Source of the DNA: Ferruginibacter sp.
Lineage (GTDB): Bacteria > Bacteroidota > Bacteroidia > Chitinophagales > Chitinophagaceae
Assembly (NCBI GenBank): GCA_013141435.1
Contig: JABFQZ010000032.1
Span: 41,474-105,473 of the forward strand
Length of the DNA stretch: 64,000 bases
Reading direction: 5' to 3'
Shown here: one piece after another, positions 59,976-64,000 of the stretch
Layout: every line of letters starts with the position of its first letter
Position numbering within the stretch: the first letter of the stretch is position 1
Position numbers and translations under genes: made by a program
The notes under the pieces: generated by a model
What the model saw: the letters and a program-made list of their open reading frames with translations, nothing else
Database searches by the model: none
Told to the model about the DNA's origin: nothing

Positions 59976-61070
59976 TTATTTTAACACATTTATTTTAACT
60001 ACTTCAGTTTGAATTCCATTTTCTGAAACCCTCAAAGTGTAAAATCCTTGTGCTATTTTCTCTATACCTATGGTGTTTTTACCATTTTTAAGTACAAATG
60101 ATTGTACTAACTGTCCCGTAGATGAGTATAAACTACCTTTAACAGATGCATCATACCCTGTAAGATTAACGGTAAGCAATTGGTTTTCAATAATTGGATT
60201 AGGAAAAACAGTTACAAATTTGTTTGATTTACAATCAATGATAATTGGTACAACTTTACTGAATGTAAAAGAGCCATCTTTATCTATAACTTTTAATCTG
60301 TAATAAATTTTACCACCTTCCTGTTTCCAAGTATATTGGTAATTATTTTCTGTTGCCAAATTTACTCCATTAACTGTACCTATACTTACAAAATTTACTC
60401 CATCATTGCTCGTTTGTATTTCAAATTTAGCAACATTGGTTTCGTTACTTGTTGTCCATTTTGCAATAGCACTACAGTTCTCCGATTTTCCTTCCTGAGT
60501 TTTAATGGTTAACGGCAACGGACCACCAGTAGCTGAAATTACAGTTACTGGTACTGTCCAGTAATTATTGTTTACATCATCTCCACTTGCGGAAGCAAAA
60601 ATTTCGCCTTGAAAGCCTAATAGATAAAACCCAGGACTAACTCCTTTAATTGGTATATCTACGGTTTCAAAACCAGAAAAACCAGCTACTATTGGAACTG
60701 TATTTACACCTTCCAAAATATCGCTAAACGTATCATAAGTCCATGTATATTTGCTAGAGGCAAACGTAGGAGGACCATCATATTTGTAAAAATAACTTGA
60801 TGAAGATGTAGAGGGTACAAAATTTACATGAACTAATACTTGCCCAACTGCATAAGAACAAGTGCCAGATGCAGACCCTGCATTTAAAACCCTTAATCTC
60901 ATTTTAGCTGTACCATTTACAGGTATAGTTCCTATTTGCGTTGTGCCAGCAGTATTCCATAATTCAACACCTGTAGATGCCAAATCACATGGATATGCTA
61001 CTTGAGCTTTGGATACAGTAAAAGTAGCACTGCAAATAACAAGTATTAACATTAAAAATAATTGTTTCAT
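59976..61070 (-). CDS. Secreted protein with T9SS type-A sorting domain
   Basis: 364 residues. A signal peptide ends SKAQ. Residues 25-180 are a beta-rich domain with a Cys pair (PCDLAS and GTCSYAVG). Residues 190-280 form a fibronectin-like module (CSAIAKWTTSNETNVAKFEI). The C-terminus (from about 288) is the type-A domain: VFPNPIIENQLLTVNL, GSLYSSTGQLVQSF, GFYTLRV and the short tail KINVLK. It should be exported by T9SS and anchored to the surface. It is downstream of the HYR-repeat gene on the same strand, so the two may be co-expressed. Confidence 0.9.
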   Translation of the reverse strand: MKQLFLMLILVICSATFTVSKAQVAYPCDLASTGVELWNTAGTTQIGTIPVNGTAKMRLRVLNAGSASGTCSYAVGQVLVHVNFVPSTSSSSYFYKYDGPPTFASSKYTWTYDTFSDILEGVNTVPIVAGFSGFETVDIPIKGVSPGFYLLGFQGEIFASASGDDVNNNYWTVPVTVISATGGPLPLTIKTQEGKSENCSAIAKWTTSNETNVAKFEIQTSNDGVNFVSIGTVNGVNLATENNYQYTWKQEGGKIYYRLKVIDKDGSFTFSKVVPIIIDCKSNKFVTVFPNPIIENQLLTVNLTGYDASVKGSLYSSTGQLVQSFVLKNGKNTIGIEKIAQGFYTLRVSENGIQTEVVKINVLK

Positions 61071-61108
61071 AATATAATATTTTTATTGTTGTTAAAAAAA
61101 GTTAAGGA

Positions 61109-61152
61109 CTTTCATAATAAACTATCTTTTTATCAATAATTTATTATGAAAG
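61109..61152 (-). terminator. 13-bp inverted repeat between the HYR and T9SS genes
   Basis: CTTTCATAATAAA (61109-61121) and TTTATTATGAAAG (61140-61152) are perfect inverted copies with an 18-nt loop. On the minus strand a T-rich run (ACTTTTTTTAAC) follows 8 nt later. It is a weak terminator or an mRNA-stabilising hairpin. Confidence 0.6.
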
Positions 61153-61169
61153 ACACATAACATTTGTGC

Positions 61170-64000
61170 TTAGTTTACAATTGTAAATGTTTTTAATGTT
61201 TTATTGTTAGCGTTATTGTTATCGCCAACAAGTGTAATAATACCTCCAGTTTGATCGGTAATATTTACAATTAAATTACCAGTGTTTAAGTTTACACCAG
61301 TTGCATTTACGGTATAGCCAAGTTTAATATTGCTTGTTGCTGCCAATACTACACCCGGTTTTGATTTAATAGAATAACCTAAACCAGGGTAATATGTAAT
61401 ATCAAAATCATTGTTTTGTACAGCAGTAGCTCCTACTAAAGTAGTACCAGCATTTATTTGCATACCAAAGTTTGAAGGTGCAAATACTTCTATTTCAATT
61501 ATACCCGAAGTTGGATTTGCAACTACATTTGATAATTGAATATATCCTGCCCTTGTAGCTACTTGAGGTACCAATAAGCTTCCTTGACTTATGATATTTG
61601 GTGTCATATCTGGTGCTGGATAATTGGCACTTACCACCGTAACCACCGCAGTAGTATTAGGTGTAACTACACAACCATACGCATCAGTAACACTTACTAA
61701 AGTGTAAGTATAAACACCTGGTGTAGCATTAGATTGAGGTACAGTTGTTACCAACCAATTTGGATTACCACCAATAGTACTAGAATTGCCTCCTGGACCT
61801 GTACTAGTTACAATTGTTGCTGAACCTGCACCTGGCCCTGGATAACCACCAGCTGTATAGCTATATACAATGGTGTAAGGAGCCGTGCCAAGTTGCGATG
61901 TAAATGCTACAGTAGATGTAGTGTTTAAATTTTGAGCAACTGTACTTGTACCCGAAATAGCAGCTGTAAATGGTCTTGTAACTGTAACAGTATAAGAACA
62001 TGTAGCACTATTGCCTGATGCATCGGTAACAGTATATGTAACCGTAGTTACTCCAAAATTAAATGTACGTGTGCCAAGGTAGTTAATACCAGTAGTAGGC
62101 GATGTAGCAACAGGTGTTATACCTGCACCTGTAATAGCCCAAGTTAACTTAGTAACCGCACAGTTATCGCTAAATGTTGGATTAGCTGTAATTACTGTAG
62201 CTAAGCAACCTGCGGTGTTTATTGGTGGGTTTGCTATATTACCCGGACAAACAATAACAGGAACAGTATTATCAGTAACTGTAACTGTGAATGAACATGC
62301 CAATGAAACATTACCTGCAGCATCTGCAAAAGTGTAAGTTACTGTGGTAGTACCTACTGGGAATATTGAACCTGGAGCATGGCTTCTTGTTCTTACTAAA
62401 CTTCCCGATGCAGTACAATTGTCAGTAGCTGTAGGTTCTATCCAAGTTGCAGTTTGATCGCAAGTTGTTCTACCTAAACCCGTTGTTACACTAATATTAG
62501 CAGGACAGCCAGTAATTACTGGAGCTGTATTATCTATTACAGTAACAGTAAAGCTACAAGTAGAAGTATTACCTGCTACATCAGTTGCAGTGTAAGTAAC
62601 TGTTGTTACATCTACAGGGAAAGTAGCACCTGGTGCATAATTTCCTGTTATAGGTTGTGTTTGTGTAGCTAAATGAATACAAGCATCTGTAGCTGTTGGA
62701 GGAATCCAAGTAGCCACTTGATCACATGTAGTTCTGCCTAACCCAGTGTAAACAGTAATATTGCTTGGGCAACCAGAAATAACTGGAGGAGTAACATCTA
62801 AGAAATTAATCTTAAATGTACAGTTAGAAGCATTTCCATTTACATCTGTAACAGTTAGAGTAACAGTTACATTTTGTATTGATGCAGCAAATACAGCACC
62901 AATTGCAGGGTTTTGGGTTACAGACGCTATACCACAGGCATCAGCTTTGTTTACCCTAAACCTTAGGTCTGGCATTGTATATGTACAATTTGCATCTTTA
63001 TTAATGGTAGTATCACCCCAACATGTAATAACTGGTGCAGTATTATCTACAACAGTAACTATAGCTGTACAAGTGCTAACATTATTGCATAAATCAGTTA
63101 CGGTTAATGTTACGTTATTAGCACCAACATTAGAACAGTCAAAATTGGTTTTACTTAAACCATAAGTTAATTGTGCAGTTGGTGTACAATTATCGTAACT
63201 ACCATTGTTTACATTTGCAACAGCAATAGTTCCTGTACCATTAGCATTTAATATTAAAGTAAATGGTTTACAAAGTGCATTTGGTGCAGTTAAATCTTTC
63301 AACAACACTTTAACACTGTCTTTTGTTTTGTTTCCACAAGCATCTGTAGCTTCTATCACCACAGTTCTGTAACCATTAAAACCAAATACCTCCGTGCCAA
63401 TTGTATTAGGAGCAAGTTGTGCATAAGTAACACCTGAGCAATCTGTAGCTGTAAATAAGCCTATATAACTTGGCAACAATGCACTACAGTTTACACCTGC
63501 ACCTGTATTAAGTGTTTGGTCAGGAATAACACCGCTTGTAAATACTGGAGCAGTTGCATCAGCACCAAAGTATGTTACTGTTGGTTTTGGTGTAACTTCA
63601 TTACCACATTTATCTTTTATAGAGTATGTGTAAGTAACACTCCAAGCACAATTTGTACCAGTTGGAGCACCCGATTTAACTACAGTTATTGTACCGCCAC
63701 AATTATCGCTATATAAAGCAGCTATTGCAGCAGCAGTAGGTCCAACAGGAGCACTTCCAATACAACCATTAATAGAAACTGTATTACCTACAGGGAATGT
63801 GCCAGCAGTAATTAAAACAGGAGCAGTAGCATCGGCACCGCTAAATACTTGTGTTGGCTTAGGTGTAACCTCATTACCACATTTATCTTTAATAGAATAA
63901 GTGTAAGTAACTGTCCAAGCACAATCAGTACCTGTTGTAACAGTTGTTTTAACCACTGTTATTGCACCACCACAATTGTCGCTATATAAAGCAGCAACTG
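61170..64000 (-). CDS. Large surface protein with HYR/Ig-like repeats, 5' part outside the window
   Basis: About 943 residues are visible; the frame is open to the window end, so the N-terminus lies beyond. Repeats of the HYR type recur: APVITGCPANISV, then CDQTATWIEPTATDNC, and GTTTVTYTFADAAGNVS, each about 80-90 residues with one Cys pair. The N-terminal visible part has two near-identical 91-residue units (DNA period 273 bp). The last ~200 residues form a different beta-rich domain (NVVANPTSGIIEIEVFAPSNF) and lack a type-A sorting end. It is probably an adhesin or filament on the cell surface. Confidence 0.9.
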   Translation of the reverse strand, partial: VAALYSDNCGGAITVVKTTVTTGTDCAWTVTYTYSIKDKCGNEVTPKPTQVFSGADATAPVLITAGTFPVGNTVSINGCIGSAPVGPTAAAIAALYSDNCGGTITVVKSGAPTGTNCAWSVTYTYSIKDKCGNEVTPKPTVTYFGADATAPVFTSGVIPDQTLNTGAGVNCSALLPSYIGLFTATDCSGVTYAQLAPNTIGTEVFGFNGYRTVVIEATDACGNKTKDSVKVLLKDLTAPNALCKPFTLILNANGTGTIAVANVNNGSYDNCTPTAQLTYGLSKTNFDCSNVGANNVTLTVTDLCNNVSTCTAIVTVVDNTAPVITCWGDTTINKDANCTYTMPDLRFRVNKADACGIASVTQNPAIGAVFAASIQNVTVTLTVTDVNGNASNCTFKINFLDVTPPVISGCPSNITVYTGLGRTTCDQVATWIPPTATDACIHLATQTQPITGNYAPGATFPVDVTTVTYTATDVAGNTSTCSFTVTVIDNTAPVITGCPANISVTTGLGRTTCDQTATWIEPTATDNCTASGSLVRTRSHAPGSIFPVGTTTVTYTFADAAGNVSLACSFTVTVTDNTVPVIVCPGNIANPPINTAGCLATVITANPTFSDNCAVTKLTWAITGAGITPVATSPTTGINYLGTRTFNFGVTTVTYTVTDASGNSATCSYTVTVTRPFTAAISGTSTVAQNLNTTSTVAFTSQLGTAPYTIVYSYTAGGYPGPGAGSATIVTSTGPGGNSSTIGGNPNWLVTTVPQSNATPGVYTYTLVSVTDAYGCVVTPNTTAVVTVVSANYPAPDMTPNIISQGSLLVPQVATRAGYIQLSNVVANPTSGIIEIEVFAPSNFGMQINAGTTLVGATAVQNNDFDITYYPGLGYSIKSKPGVVLAATSNIKLGYTVNATGVNLNTGNLIVNITDQTGGIITLVGDNNNANNKTLKTFTIVN
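63533..64000. repeat. 273-bp tandem repeat in the HYR-protein gene
   Basis: The stretch 63533-63727 recurs with few changes at 63806-64000, an offset of 273 bp (91 codons); the rest of each unit is diverged. Shared protein pattern: YTYSIKDKCGNEVTPKPT and LYSDNCGG. More copies may lie beyond the window end. Confidence 0.85.

Overview
The window is a 64-kb stretch of an AT-rich bacterial chromosome from the phylum Bacteroidota. This is supported by several independent signs: -7 promoter elements of the form TAnnTTTG, few purine-rich Shine-Dalgarno sequences, lipoproteins with short lipoboxes, type IX secretion (T9SS) C-terminal sorting domains, HYR-repeat surface proteins, a DUF4290 protein and an S23 (IVS) four-helix-bundle gene. 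MqnC indicates menaquinone synthesis by the futalosine route. Genus and species cannot be read from the sequence. No prophage, transposase or CRISPR array was seen.

Layout. 1-5.9 kb: end of msrA, rpoN (sigma-54), small membrane and lipoprotein genes, selD and an XRE regulator. 6.0-10.9 kb: a tight five-gene operon of exported proteins (Sel1-repeat/T9SS protein, Gly/Pro-rich protein with a JAMM-like motif, two duplicated lipoproteins). 11.4-17.4 kb: a lipoprotein, a polysaccharide deacetylase, tatD, tRNA-Ser, a LysM/RlpA-like protein, and a MarR plus acyl-CoA dehydrogenase unit with a perfect palindromic operator. 17.5-21.5 kb: pheS, 3-hydroxyacyl-CoA dehydrogenase, an SDR and a carboxypeptidase-regulatory-like protein. 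21.5-29.1 kb (minus strand): murA, gmk, a CorC-like protein, a glycosyltransferase and lpxD, plus DUF4290 and a DEAD-box helicase. 29.4-31.9 kb: two tandem clpP genes, tRNA-Arg and a TPR membrane protein.

31.9-40.4 kb (minus strand) is the most unusual region. It is a translationally coupled operon of a UbiA-type prenyltransferase, a PEP-synthase/Rph-like dikinase, a BtaA-like aminocarboxypropyl transferase, a prenol (VTE5/dolichol) kinase-like protein, a GNAT protein and an OleC-like AMP ligase. It looks like an uncharacterised polar-lipid or isoprenoid pathway. A perfect inverted repeat lies in the divergent promoter region that it shares with a UvrD/AddB-like helicase-nuclease.

40.5-50.4 kb: the helicase-nuclease, an OB-fold protein, nrdB and nrdA separated by a decayed S23 element with 30-bp terminal inverted repeats, mnmH/selU and purQ. 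50.5-58.7 kb: a DsbD system with a separate alpha domain, tRNA-Phe, a cupin, a GT2, a deacetylase gene interrupted by an amber codon, an acyl-CoA dehydrogenase and mqnC. 58.7-64 kb: a retropepsin/PDZ protein, a T9SS cargo protein and the 3' part of a large HYR-repeat adhesin that runs off the window.

selD and mnmH together imply selenium use for tRNA 2-selenouridine. Several genes (the deacetylase at 12.4 kb, tatD, pheS, and DUF4290 with one extra base) carry a TAnnTTTG box only 4-5 nt before ATG, which suggests leaderless mRNAs.
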